Source of the DNA: an uncultured Duncaniella sp.
GTDB taxonomy: Bacteria; Bacteroidota; Bacteroidia; Bacteroidales; Muribaculaceae
Direction: 5' to 3'
Assembly: GCA_910586305.1 (NCBI GenBank)
Contig: CAJUGS010000041.1
Span: 1-23,228, forward strand
DNA length: 23,228 bases
The notes under the pieces: generated by a model
What the model was told of the DNA's origin: nothing
The model's database searches: none
The model's input: the letters and a program-made list of their open reading frames with translations, nothing else
In this document: piece by piece, positions 5,768 to 12,642 of the stretch
Layout of the letters: each line of letters starts with the position of its first letter
How positions within the stretch are numbered: the stretch's first letter is position 1
Position numbers and translations under genes: made by a program

Positions 5768-6903
5768 AGTTCCAGTCGGTTGATTATTTCTGAGATTTCC
5801 GCAGCGTCTTTTACGCTCGTCCCGGTTGCAATTGGCAGACTCACAACCTCGTCGGCAAGTAACTCGGTCACGGGTAGTGCGGAGTGGGGGAGACCTGCAT
5901 AACAAGGCTGGCGGTGGGGTGGGGTGGCATAATGTATGTCGGTCCCTACGCCATTCTCTGCGAGCCGGCTGATAAACTCAGCTCTTTTCCCATTGGTCAC
6001 TCTCAATACATATTGGTGCCATACATTGTCAGTAACAGTTTCCGACATCATAGGAGTCACCACATCAGGCCGTTGTATATTGCGTGAGTATGTTACTGCA
6101 CGTTCAAAACGGTCGGCATTTTCGCGGTCGGTATGAGGAAGTTTCACCGTCAGCATTGCAGCCTGCATCGGATCAAGTCGGCAGTTGTAGCCAAGATATA
6201 TGTTGTGATACCTGCGGTCCGACCCGTAGTTGGCAAGAGCGCGAACCGTCATGGCAAGTTCTTTGTCGTGAGTGGCTACGGCTCCGGCATCTCCGAGCGC
6301 TCCTACATTCTTTGTGGGATAGAAGCTGAATGCCGCTGCATCGCCGAGGCTTCCCGTGCGTCGGCTACCATACAGGCCGGCGGTTGTCGCTATTCCGCCA
6401 ATCCCCTGTGCGTTGTCCTCGATCACCTTGAGTCCATACCGTTTTGCGATGTCGGCAAGGGTGTTGTCCCAGGCCACGCGCCCATACAGATGCACCGTCA
6501 TTATTGCTTTTGTCTTTGGTGTGACGGCTTTTTCAACAAGTTGCGAATCGATGTTCATAGTCTGTATATCGGCATCGACAGGCACCGGCTTCAATCCTGC
6601 ATCAGTGATGGCAAGTAAAGAGGCCACATATGTATTGCCGGGCACAATCACTTCGTCGCCATTCTTCATAACCCCGAGAGCCACGTAGCCCTTGAGAATA
6701 AGCCTGAGAGCGTCGAGTCCGTTGCTCACACCTATTATATATGGAGCTCCGGTCATACCGGACAGCATAGACTCCAGTCTCTCGACTTCCTCTCCGCCTA
6801 CATATCTGCCGCTTCTCACCACTCTCTCGGCGGCTTTCACAAGTTCGTCGGCATATGGGGTATTGACGGCTCCGAGATCCAGGAACGGATATTTCATTTT
6901 CAT
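5764..6903 (-). CDS. DegT/DnrJ/EryC1/StrS-family sugar aminotransferase (FdtB-like)
   Basis: This 379-residue PLP-dependent aminotransferase of the DegT family acts on nucleotide-linked keto-sugars. It opens PFLDLGAVNTPYADE, as family members do. GNTYVASLLAI (89-99) is a cofactor/substrate segment, EDNAQGIGG (162-170) carries the Asp that contacts the pyridine nitrogen, and FSFYPTKNVGALGDAG has the Schiff-base Lys at 198. The gene directly follows the FdtA-like isomerase gene with an ATGA overlap. In known pathways, FdtA makes dTDP-3-keto-6-deoxygalactose and FdtB aminates carbon 3 to give dTDP-Fucp3N. QdtA/QdtB do the same in the gluco series, so the sugar stereochemistry is not settled here. 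The product would feed surface polysaccharide or glycoprotein glycans. No glycosyltransferase or dTDP-sugar synthesis gene is nearby. Confidence 0.9.
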   Translation of the reverse strand: MKMKYPFLDLGAVNTPYADELVKAAERVVRSGRYVGGEEVERLESMLSGMTGAPYIIGVSNGLDALRLILKGYVALGVMKNGDEVIVPGNTYVASLLAITDAGLKPVPVDADIQTMNIDSQLVEKAVTPKTKAIMTVHLYGRVAWDNTLADIAKRYGLKVIEDNAQGIGGIATTAGLYGSRRTGSLGDAAAFSFYPTKNVGALGDAGAVATHDKELAMTVRALANYGSDRRYHNIYLGYNCRLDPMQAAMLTVKLPHTDRENADRFERAVTYSRNIQRPDVVTPMMSETVTDNVWHQYVLRVTNGKRAEFISRLAENGVGTDIHYATPPHRQPCYAGLPHSALPVTELLADEVVSLPIATGTSVKDAAEISEIINRLEL

Positions 6904-7322
6904 TTCTTTTCTGCAGCAAGGCGTTTGAATTCCTCATAGTCCCTCACATAGTCGTCTTCCGAATATGGTATTGAGGTAAGTACCATGCATACACTTCCAG
7001 ACGCGAAATTATCGAGTGTGCGCCAGTAGCCAGGCGGAATGTACAGACCTTCGTATGGTCGGTTGAGAGTATAAGTGTTCCACGTGTCGCCGTCATAGAG
7101 GTTAACGTTAAAGCTTCCACCGGTGGCGATTACAAGCTCTTCGGCTTCATGATGTGAATGTCCTCCGCGCGATTCTCCGGCAGGGACATCATAGGTCCAG
7201 TAGGCTCGGGCTATATGAAACGGCACCTGGTCGAAATCCTGTACGAATGTGAGATTCCCTCTCGGGTCATAGATGCGTGGAAGGCTGACAATACGCGGTT
7301 TTTTCCAGTCCATATTATTCAA
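6900..7322 (-). CDS. FdtA/QdtA-like dTDP-4-oxo-6-deoxyglucose 3,4-oxoisomerase (WxcM-like cupin)
   Basis: This 140-residue single cupin-domain protein begins MNNMDWKKPRIVSLPRIYDP; the ATG at 7313 is an alternative start. Family markers are DPRGNLTFVQ near the N-terminus, RAYWTYDVPAGESRGGHSHH (substrate-site His residues), EELVIATGGSFNVNLYDG, LYIPPGYWRTLDNF and a C-terminal YSEDDYVRDYEEF. These fit the WxcM-like/FdtA sugar 3,4-ketoisomerases, which move the keto group of dTDP-4-keto-6-deoxyglucose from C4 to C3 for the following aminotransferase. It is the first gene of the operon, downstream of a canonical promoter, and its stop overlaps the aminotransferase start (ATGA). Length is normal for the family. 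FdtA (galacto product) and QdtA (gluco product) cannot be told apart with certainty by eye. Confidence 0.88.
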   Translation of the reverse strand: MNNMDWKKPRIVSLPRIYDPRGNLTFVQDFDQVPFHIARAYWTYDVPAGESRGGHSHHEAEELVIATGGSFNVNLYDGDTWNTYTLNRPYEGLYIPPGYWRTLDNFASGSVCMVLTSIPYSEDDYVRDYEEFKRLAAEKK

Positions 7323-7350
7323 AATACTGTGGTTTCAATTTAGAGTGAAT

Positions 7351-7383
7351 GCAAATATAGCCAATCGGAGCCAAAGATGCAAT
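7351..7383 (-). promoter_or_regulatory. Promoter of the fdtA-like/degT/nuclease/mnmE operon
   Basis: On the minus strand TATATTTGC (7351-7359) is a perfect TAnnTTTGC box, with ATTG (7380-7383) 20 bases upstream. The start codon lies 28 bases beyond the box. This is the only clear promoter found for the four coupled genes. Confidence 0.7.
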
Positions 7384-7427
7384 CATATGGCACCGAAAAG
7401 TGAAAAGTTGAATAAAAAAACGGTTTT

Positions 7428-7443
7428 ATGTTTTATAACACAT
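7428..7443. promoter_or_regulatory. Imperfect 16-bp palindrome upstream of the EF-G2 gene
   Basis: ATGTTTTATAACACAT is its own reverse complement except at one symmetric pair. A weak plus-strand -7-like box (TATTTTGC, 7476-7483) lies downstream, which would put the palindrome centre about 50-60 bases upstream of transcription start. A Crp-type activator would suit that spacing. In Bacteroides the homologous gene is activated by the Crp-like carbon regulator Cur, so this is a candidate site by inference only. Confidence 0.4.
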
Positions 7444-7617
7444 CCCGAAAAGTACGCACTTCCGAAAAAAATGTCTATTTTGCGGTCGCAATTCAGAATT
7501 GCATCAGAACATTCATTTGTCTTCTTACTTTAATATAGCGCGTGTGCGCATCCGGCTTACGGGGCTGTGTCTACCCTGTCAGAGCCCGACACTCGCGATT
7601 AATACCAAACTACCGAT

Positions 7618-9777
7618 ATGAAGGTCTATAACACCAACGAAATCAAAAACATTGCCCTTCTTGGAAGCAAGGGCTCGGGAAAGACCACACTCGCTGAGGC
7701 TATGCTTTTCGAGTGTGGAGTGATAAAACGCCGTGGCACCATCGAGGCCAAAAACACTGTTTCCGACTCGTTCCCCGTCGAGAAGGAGTATGGCTACTCG
7801 GTGTTTTCCACTGTCTTCTATGCCGAGTTCCTTGGAAAGAAGCTCAATGTGATTGACTGTCCTGGCGCTGACGACTTTGTTGGCAATGCCATCACCGCGC
7901 TCAACGTGACCGATACCGGAGTCATACTCATTAACTCCCAGTATGGAGTCGAGGTGGGCACTCAGAATATTTTCAGAACCACTCAGAAGCTCAAAAAGCC
8001 TGTCATCTTCGCTCTCAACCAGCTCGATGGCGATAAAGCCGACTATGAGAATGTGATGGAGCAGATGCGCGAGCATTTTGGTAATAGAATTGTCGCAATA
8101 CAATATCCCATACAGTGTGGAGCAGGCTTCAACGCCATGATTGACGTGCTTCTGATGAAGAAGTATTCATGGGGTCCTGATGGTGGAGTACCCGTAATCG
8201 AGGAAATACCCGAAGATGAGATGCCACGCGCTCTCGAACTTCACCAGAAACTCGTGGAAGCTGCGGCTGAAAACGACGAGACACTGATGGACAAGTTCTT
8301 CGAGGAGGGACATCTCAGCGAGGACGAGATGCGTGAGGGTATTCGCAAGGGCCTCATTGACCGCTCGATCTATCCTGTCTTCTGCGTCAGCGCGGCCAAG
8401 GATATGGGTGTTCGTCGCATGATGGAGTTCCTTGGCAATGTCGTGCCTTTCGTTGAGGATATGCCTGCGCCCGTTACTTCCGATGGTGTCGAGGTTAAGC
8501 CCGATAGCCAGGGACCCCTGTCTCTTTACTTCTTCAAGACCACTGTAGAACCACATATCGGTGAAGTAAGCTACTTTAAAGTAATGTCTGGTACTCTCAC
8601 TCCGGGCGTTGACCTTGATAATGTCACTCGTGGCTCACGCGAGAGAATCGCACAGGTCTACTGTGTATGCGGCAGTATCAAGACTTCTGTCGACTGTCTC
8701 AAAGCTGGCGATATCGGCGCTACTGTCAAGCTCAAGGATGTCCGCACAGGCAACACGCTTGATGCCAAGGATATCGATTGGCAGTTTGACTTCATTCGCT
8801 TCCCCGAACCGAAATACCGCCGTGCCATACGTCCTGTCACCGAGAGCGATTCCGAGAAACTCATGACCATCCTCACCCGTATGCACGAGGAAGATCCCAC
8901 TTGGGTCATTGAGCAGTCAAAGGAGCTCAAGCAGGTGATTCTCTCCGGCCAGGGTGAATTCCATCTCCGCACACTTAAATGGAGAGTGGAGAATAACGAC
9001 AAACTTCCCATTCTTTTCGAAGAGCCCAAAATGCCATATCGTGAGACAATAACCAAGGCCGCACGAGCCGACTATCGCCATAAGAAGCAGAGCGGTGGTG
9101 CCGGACAGTTTGGTGAAGTCCACATCATCATTGAGCCATATACCGAGGGTATGCCTGCTCCCGACACCTATAAGTTTGGCAACCAGGAGTTCAAGATGAG
9201 TGTGCGTGACACTCAGGAAATACCTCTCCAGTGGGGTGGAAAACTTGTGGTTCACAACTGTATCGTGGGTGGAGCAATCGATGCCCGTTTCATCCCGGCC
9301 ATCGTCAAGGGTCTCATGGACCGTATGGAACAGGGTCCTCTCACCGGCAGCTATGCCCGCGACGTGCGCGTCTGCATCTATGACGGCAAAATGCATCCGG
9401 TTGACTCCAATGAAATCTCCTTCCGTCTTGCCGGACGAAATGCATTCTCCGAAGCATTCCGCAACGCCAATCCGAAGGTGCTCGAACCTATCTATGATGT
9501 AGAGGTTATGGTGCCGGGAGATGTGATGGGCGATGTTATGAGCGACCTCCAGGGACGCCGTGCCATCATCATGGGAATGGAGAGCGATAATGGATTTGAG
9601 AAGATCATCGCCAAGGTGCCTCTGAAAGAGATGGGGTCATACTCCACTGCGCTTTCATCAATCACAGGCGGACGCTCGGCCTTCACAATGAAATTTTCTT
9701 CCTACGAGCTCGTGCCCTCCGATGTCCAGGAGAAACTCCTCAAGGACTATGCGGAGAAAGCCCAGGCCGAGGAATAG
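7618..9777 (+). CDS. EF-G paralogue (EF-G2 type) with degenerate GTPase motifs
   Basis: This 719-residue protein is colinear with elongation factor G: a G domain, domain II, domain III, domain IV starting at KKQSGGAGQFGEVHI, and a C-terminal domain V. The P-loop GSKGSGKTT (16-24) is kept, but other GTPase motifs are altered. The switch I RGITI is replaced by EYGYSVF. The switch II DTPGHVDF is DCPGADDF (80-87), so the catalytic His is Ala84. The NKxD guanine-binding motif is NQLD (134-137). These match the Bacteroides EF-G2 paralogue, reported to support translation without GTP hydrolysis during carbon limitation and gut colonisation. The gene stands alone, divergent from the sugar operon, with a long 5' leader and its own terminator. 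The canonical EF-G gene is presumably elsewhere. Confidence 0.93.
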   Translation: MKVYNTNEIKNIALLGSKGSGKTTLAEAMLFECGVIKRRGTIEAKNTVSDSFPVEKEYGYSVFSTVFYAEFLGKKLNVIDCPGADDFVGNAITALNVTDTGVILINSQYGVEVGTQNIFRTTQKLKKPVIFALNQLDGDKADYENVMEQMREHFGNRIVAIQYPIQCGAGFNAMIDVLLMKKYSWGPDGGVPVIEEIPEDEMPRALELHQKLVEAAAENDETLMDKFFEEGHLSEDEMREGIRKGLIDRSIYPVFCVSAAKDMGVRRMMEFLGNVVPFVEDMPAPVTSDGVEVKPDSQGPLSLYFFKTTVEPHIGEVSYFKVMSGTLTPGVDLDNVTRGSRERIAQVYCVCGSIKTSVDCLKAGDIGATVKLKDVRTGNTLDAKDIDWQFDFIRFPEPKYRRAIRPVTESDSEKLMTILTRMHEEDPTWVIEQSKELKQVILSGQGEFHLRTLKWRVENNDKLPILFEEPKMPYRETITKAARADYRHKKQSGGAGQFGEVHIIIEPYTEGMPAPDTYKFGNQEFKMSVRDTQEIPLQWGGKLVVHNCIVGGAIDARFIPAIVKGLMDRMEQGPLTGSYARDVRVCIYDGKMHPVDSNEISFRLAGRNAFSEAFRNANPKVLEPIYDVEVMVPGDVMGDVMSDLQGRRAIIMGMESDNGFEKIIAKVPLKEMGSYSTALSSITGGRSAFTMKFSSYELVPSDVQEKLLKDYAEKAQAEE

Positions 9778-9842
9778 GCTACCTAAAATAGAACACACTT
9801 ATTAGCGTAGTACTTAACTATATTTAAAGTCTCAGTAATGAT

Positions 9843-9872
9843 ATCGGGACGGGTCGGAAGACTCGTCCCGAT
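9843..9872 (+). terminator. Strong hairpin terminator after the EF-G2 gene
   Basis: ATCGGGACGGGTC (9843-9855) pairs with GACTCGTCCCGAT (9860-9872) around a GGAA tetraloop. That is a 13-bp stem with one G-T pair. The downstream sequence has only a weak T content (ATTGATTGT). It lies 65 bases past the stop codon. Confidence 0.7.
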
Positions 9873-10058
9873 TGATTGTGACATCTCATCTGCCACGTGT
9901 TTGCTCTGCCTGCTTTTTCTCTGCACAAATTTTAGTTTTATCGGTACTGATGAAAAGATAAACTGTCGTAGGCATTTCTCTTTTGTACGGCATATATTTA
10001 TAGGTTTGGTTCAGTAGTATATCTATATATAGAACCAAACTTATTTTTGCCCAGCCTA
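9873..10058. other. Gene-free stretch with an AT-rich inverted repeat
   Basis: I see no convincing gene between the EF-G2 terminator and the next promoter. The main feature is GTTTGGTTC (10004-10012) and GAACCAAAC (10032-10040), perfect 9-base arms, with TATAT/ATATA able to pair inside. TTATTTTTG follows on the plus strand, so it may act as a second terminator. A short minus-strand frame here (about 60 codons) has no promoter and no recognisable family. Confidence 0.45.
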
Positions 10059-10090
10059 TTGACATGAACCGCAAAATGTTGTAACTTTGC
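10059..10090 (+). promoter_or_regulatory. Canonical promoter of the structured leader RNA
   Basis: TTG (10059-10061), a 20-base spacer and TAACTTTGC (10082-10090) match the Bacteroidetes consensus. Transcription should begin near 10096, about 255 bases before the start codon of the type IX sorting-domain gene. That is an unusually long leader, and it contains the nested RNA structure and terminator described next. Confidence 0.75.
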
Positions 10091-10163
10091 GATTGATTGG
10101 GAAAAGTCCCGTCATGACATTTTGATAATAAGAAGCGTTATGCGTAATCTTGTGATTTGAGAA

Positions 10164-10261
10164 CGTAGGAAATTCGACAAATAGCACAAGGATTAGCATA
10201 GTGGTTCTCACGCTTATAGCGTGGGCTGCTATTGTTACATCTGTGCTAATGGTTTCCTACG
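10164..10261 (+). ncRNA. Putative 98-nt structured RNA element with three nested stems
   Basis: Three stems are nested on one axis. The outer stem is CGTAGGAAA (10164-10172) with TTTCCTACG (10253-10261), 9 bp. The middle stem is TAGCACA (10182-10188) with TGTGCTA (10242-10248), 7 bp. The apical hairpin is CTCACGC (10207-10213) with GCGTGGG (10219-10225) around a TTATA loop. A canonical promoter lies upstream and an intrinsic terminator 12 bases downstream, so the transcript would be either an independent RNA of about 210 nt or a cis-acting leader. A GTG-initiated reading frame crosses it, but this looks incidental. The apical motif seems familiar to me as a dispersed Bacteroidales sequence, though that is memory and not verified. 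It could also be a mobile palindromic repeat. Confidence 0.6.
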
Positions 10262-10272
10262 ACCTTCAAATC

Positions 10273-10306
10273 AAGACGTGGCATAGTTGGCTCACGTTTT
10301 CTTTTT
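10273..10306 (+). terminator. Intrinsic terminator/attenuator inside the leader of the sorting-domain gene
   Basis: ACGTG (10276-10280) pairs with CACGT (10293-10297), extended by GC/GC inside with one bulge and by AAG/TTT outside. The U-tract TTTTCTTTTT follows. It ends 44 bases before the downstream start codon. GCGTGGGCT (10219-10227) of the upstream structure can pair instead with GGCTCACGT (10289-10297) of this hairpin, nine pairs including three wobbles. Terminator and antiterminator forms would then exclude each other. Confidence 0.6.
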
Positions 10307-10350
10307 ATACCAATCTCTCCACAGAGTCAGTGGCGACAAACAATTATGGA

Positions 10351-11763
10351 ATGAAAATAATTCACATCATCACAATCGCAGCTGCTCTTGTCGGCACATC
10401 CACCGTCACTGCGCAAACTCTGGTAAAGGAGATGAATGGTGCCGACACTCGTTTCATCCCTGGGCAGTACATGAAGAATGGCGAAGCCGCCATCTATTTC
10501 TCCGAGGATGAATACGGATATAGAGACGGAAGCACGAAATACACGGCTGAAATCTTTGATTTTGAATTAAACCCTCTCAAATCATTTAATTTCCCTATAC
10601 TGCGGCCATATTGCGTATTTGAGGAAAGAGCATCTACCGGTACTCAGGAAAAATCCCGCGTGATTAAGGATTCCCGCTTTACAATAAATGAGGCGGACGG
10701 TATCCCTTCCACTTCAGATATGGAAGCCCGCAAGAATGCTTTCATCAACTACATCTTTGAGATGTTGCGATATTCCGACCCATCAGTGACTCTTGCCATT
10801 CTTCAAAACGGCAACAGGGTAGAAGACAATTCTGTCTTTATAAACATTCCCTTTCAGAAAGGCAATGGGTTATATCAGTTTGAAGAATACCTCAGAACCA
10901 TTGAGGCCTACCTTGAGCCGTCGGGTATGTGGGGCTTCTCCTACCGTTACTCCATCCAGACTCAGAGATACAATGGAGATTGGAATAAGCGTGCTTGGGA
11001 GGATGTCCCAATCAGTAATTTCTGTACCCCACGCTGCAACGATGTCGCCAGATTAAACGACTGGAACGGTGGCGTCTATCTGCCGTTTTCTCAGACTTTC
11101 TTCAACGATGACGATGCTTTCGAATATGTCCGTTTCAAAGCAGAGGTTGCTGAAGGTGGAGAGAGCAATTTCAGCAGTGTGTCAGATGGGACGCAATCAC
11201 CCGAAGAATATCTTTTTGGCATTACAAAAACTGACCGCGACGGCGATGGCGAAACAGACTACAGACGCACAGTGTTCGGTGTTCATTATACGGGGCTGGA
11301 GGTAGTCAATGAAAATAATCAGGTTCTTTACACCTTCCCGATGCCCGACAACGCCGAGGGGAAACCAAGCGTTGAGTTCTTCAAATCCGACAACAGCATT
11401 CTTGCACAGGTCAATTACAATTGGCATGATGAACAAGGGCTCTATGTACAAACCGTAAGATTCTATCGCATTGACAAGGCTACGGGTAGTGTCGCAAAGG
11501 TTGTCAAGGAAGAAAATCACATTACCGCACGGCCAAATCCTGCGTCAAAGGGAACACCGGTAGTTGTGGATGTGCCGGCTTCTACAAGTGAGCGTACTAT
11601 CCGAGTCAATACCATTAATGGTTCCACAATTATGAGCCTTATAATCGAAGCCGATGAGACACAAGTTTCTGTGCCGACTGATAATCTTACATCCGGTATT
11701 TATCTCATAACTCTCACTGATAAAGGCCACACATCAGAAACCTGCAAGATTATCGTTCGATAA
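10351..11763 (+). CDS. Secreted protein with type IX secretion C-terminal sorting domain
   Basis: This 470-residue protein starts MKIIHIITIAAALVG and runs into a TAQ signal-peptide cleavage site near residue 22. A GTG 150 bases upstream keeps the frame open but lies within the structured leader and would destroy the signal peptide. The middle of the protein has no family I recognise; it contains an Asp-rich TKTDRDGDGETDYRRT stretch that may bind calcium. The last 80 residues form the Por secretion C-terminal domain: ARPNPASKGTPVVVDVPA, a GSTI turn, then DNLTSGIYLITLTD and a closing CKIIV. In the family this domain directs export by the type IX system and surface attachment. Expression may depend on readthrough of the terminator at 10273-10306. 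A mismatch-tolerant hairpin ends the unit. Confidence 0.85.
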   Translation: MKIIHIITIAAALVGTSTVTAQTLVKEMNGADTRFIPGQYMKNGEAAIYFSEDEYGYRDGSTKYTAEIFDFELNPLKSFNFPILRPYCVFEERASTGTQEKSRVIKDSRFTINEADGIPSTSDMEARKNAFINYIFEMLRYSDPSVTLAILQNGNRVEDNSVFINIPFQKGNGLYQFEEYLRTIEAYLEPSGMWGFSYRYSIQTQRYNGDWNKRAWEDVPISNFCTPRCNDVARLNDWNGGVYLPFSQTFFNDDDAFEYVRFKAEVAEGGESNFSSVSDGTQSPEEYLFGITKTDRDGDGETDYRRTVFGVHYTGLEVVNENNQVLYTFPMPDNAEGKPSVEFFKSDNSILAQVNYNWHDEQGLYVQTVRFYRIDKATGSVAKVVKEENHITARPNPASKGTPVVVDVPASTSERTIRVNTINGSTIMSLIIEADETQVSVPTDNLTSGIYLITLTDKGHTSETCKIIVR

Positions 11764-11788
11764 AACTTGTTCACACATTTTTCAGAAT

Positions 11789-11977
11789 TTATAAAGAGTC
11801 CAAAACATTGTTGAAAAATTCAGTAATGTTATGGCCTCTTTTATTATTCCGTTGAAAACGTGCGTAGCCTCAAGGAATTTCAAAAAAACGGTTGTAGGAG
11901 GTCTTGTAAGTACATTTCACAGGCTTTGAGTACAGTTCATTCTCCCAATGTTTGCGGAAGTATTTGATAAAGTCATT
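11789..11977 (-). pseudogene. Possible decayed gene fragment with an internal stop
   Basis: On the minus strand a frame reads NDFIKYFRKHWENELYSKPV, continues to YNRFFEIP, meets one TGA (11870-11872), and goes on in the same frame GYARFQRNNKRGHN to NNVLDSL and a TAA. The residue make-up and single interruption over 63 codons suggest the C-terminus of a lost protein, with a stop just upstream as well. I cannot name the family. Its last third coincides with the terminator hairpin at 11794-11840, so part of the apparent coding sequence may be chance. Confidence 0.35.
11794..11850 (+). terminator. Long imperfect hairpin terminator after the sorting-domain gene
   Basis: AAGAG, CCA, AACATT and TGAA pair in order with TTCA, AATGTT, TGG and CTCTT. 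They are separated by symmetric 1x1 and 2x2 mismatches around an AAA loop, giving 18 pairs. TTTTATTATT follows. It starts 30 bases past the stop codon. Confidence 0.65.
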
Positions 11978-12182
11978 CTAACAATCTAATCGTACTAATT
12001 GTGTACTAAATGCGAAAAATAGGGCAAATCAAGGCAAAAGCGTAGAAATACTCAACGGTATAATACTCTTAAAATGAACGATAAAGAATATATTTGAATG
12101 TCAGTTGATGTATGCCAAAATACTAACCTCGGATTTTCTCTACAAGGTGATATTATCGCACCTTTTCCGTGTCCATAGCTGT
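11978..12182. other. AT-rich intergenic stretch without a gene
   Basis: No gene was seen. It holds a pair of direct GTACTAA repeats 11 bases apart (11992-11998 and 12003-12009). A short hairpin, AAGGTG with CACCTT (12144-12149 and 12159-12164), lies just upstream of the next promoter and could be an operator or a weak terminator. Confidence 0.4.
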
Positions 12183-12191
12183 TAACTTTGC
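12183..12191 (+). promoter_or_regulatory. -7 promoter element of the small basic-protein gene
   Basis: TAACTTTGC lies only 13 bases before the ATG at 12205, so the mRNA leader would be about 7 bases, with no room for a ribosome-binding site. No TTG or TTTG is found at the expected upstream distance. The strong box argues against a GTG start at 12169. Confidence 0.5.
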
Positions 12192-12204
12192 AGAAAAAAA
12201 GATT

Positions 12205-12639
12205 ATGAAATCACCTGCAATCCTTTCAGTATCAAAGAAATTTTATGCGGATATCCTCACTCGTGTATCAGTTGCCTTGTCTTTTTCGCCCTCTTCGGTA
12301 GAGGAGGCAATGCGGATCATCAACGCATATTTATCAGGTAGGCTTGTAGGCACGGACAACCAGTCGGCTATGATTGCATTCAATATGATAAAGCCTGAAA
12401 TTGACAGAGCCATGCTTCGCTCTCAGCGCGCCAGGGAAAGAGCGAGGTCACGCCGTGAGATGAAAACGCAGAACGAGACCACTGCGTCTGCTGAAAAAGC
12501 TGAGCAACGTGCCGAGTCTGTCTCTTCGTTGCCGCAGGTCGTGGCCGAACCGTCCGGTGTTCGTCTTTCACGTCGTGAACGCCGGGCTGCCGGACGTAAC
12601 AGCACATCCGGAAAGAAGAAATGGCGGTCGCTTGTCTGA
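12205..12639 (+). CDS. Uncharacterised small basic protein (144 aa)
   Basis: I do not recognise a named family with confidence. The protein starts MKSPAILSVSKKFYADILTR. The first 70 residues look like a compact helical domain ending MIAFNMIKPEIDRAMLRSQR, loosely like DUF6291-type phage/plasmid proteins in which a helical domain ends in an IKPxIDR motif. A long low-complexity tail follows: Arg-rich ARERARSRREMK, then a Glu/Ala/Thr linker, then LSRRERRAAGR and a GKKKW end. The basic tail suggests nucleic-acid binding, but that is inference. The GTG 36 bases upstream would place the promoter box inside the gene, so the ATG is preferred. The gene ends 3 bases from the convergent glycosidase gene, with no terminator between them. 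Confidence 0.65.
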   Translation: MKSPAILSVSKKFYADILTRVSVALSFSPSSVEEAMRIINAYLSGRLVGTDNQSAMIAFNMIKPEIDRAMLRSQRARERARSRREMKTQNETTASAEKAEQRAESVSSLPQVVAEPSGVRLSRRERRAAGRNSTSGKKKWRSLV

Positions 12640-12642
12640 CGC

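Noticed and set aside
5768..5905. Earlier ATG for the endonuclease inside the aminotransferase gene
   Set aside because: The extension is an Arg/Cys-rich shadow of the overlapping gene; the GTGA overlap gives a start followed directly by the basic anchor segment.
9886..10074. 62-codon minus-strand frame
   Set aside because: No promoter, no family, and it spans an inverted repeat; it is probably chance.
10201..10350. GTG start giving a 50-residue N-terminal extension of the sorting-domain protein
   Set aside because: It begins inside the structured RNA, crosses the terminator and would bury a good signal peptide that starts at 10351.
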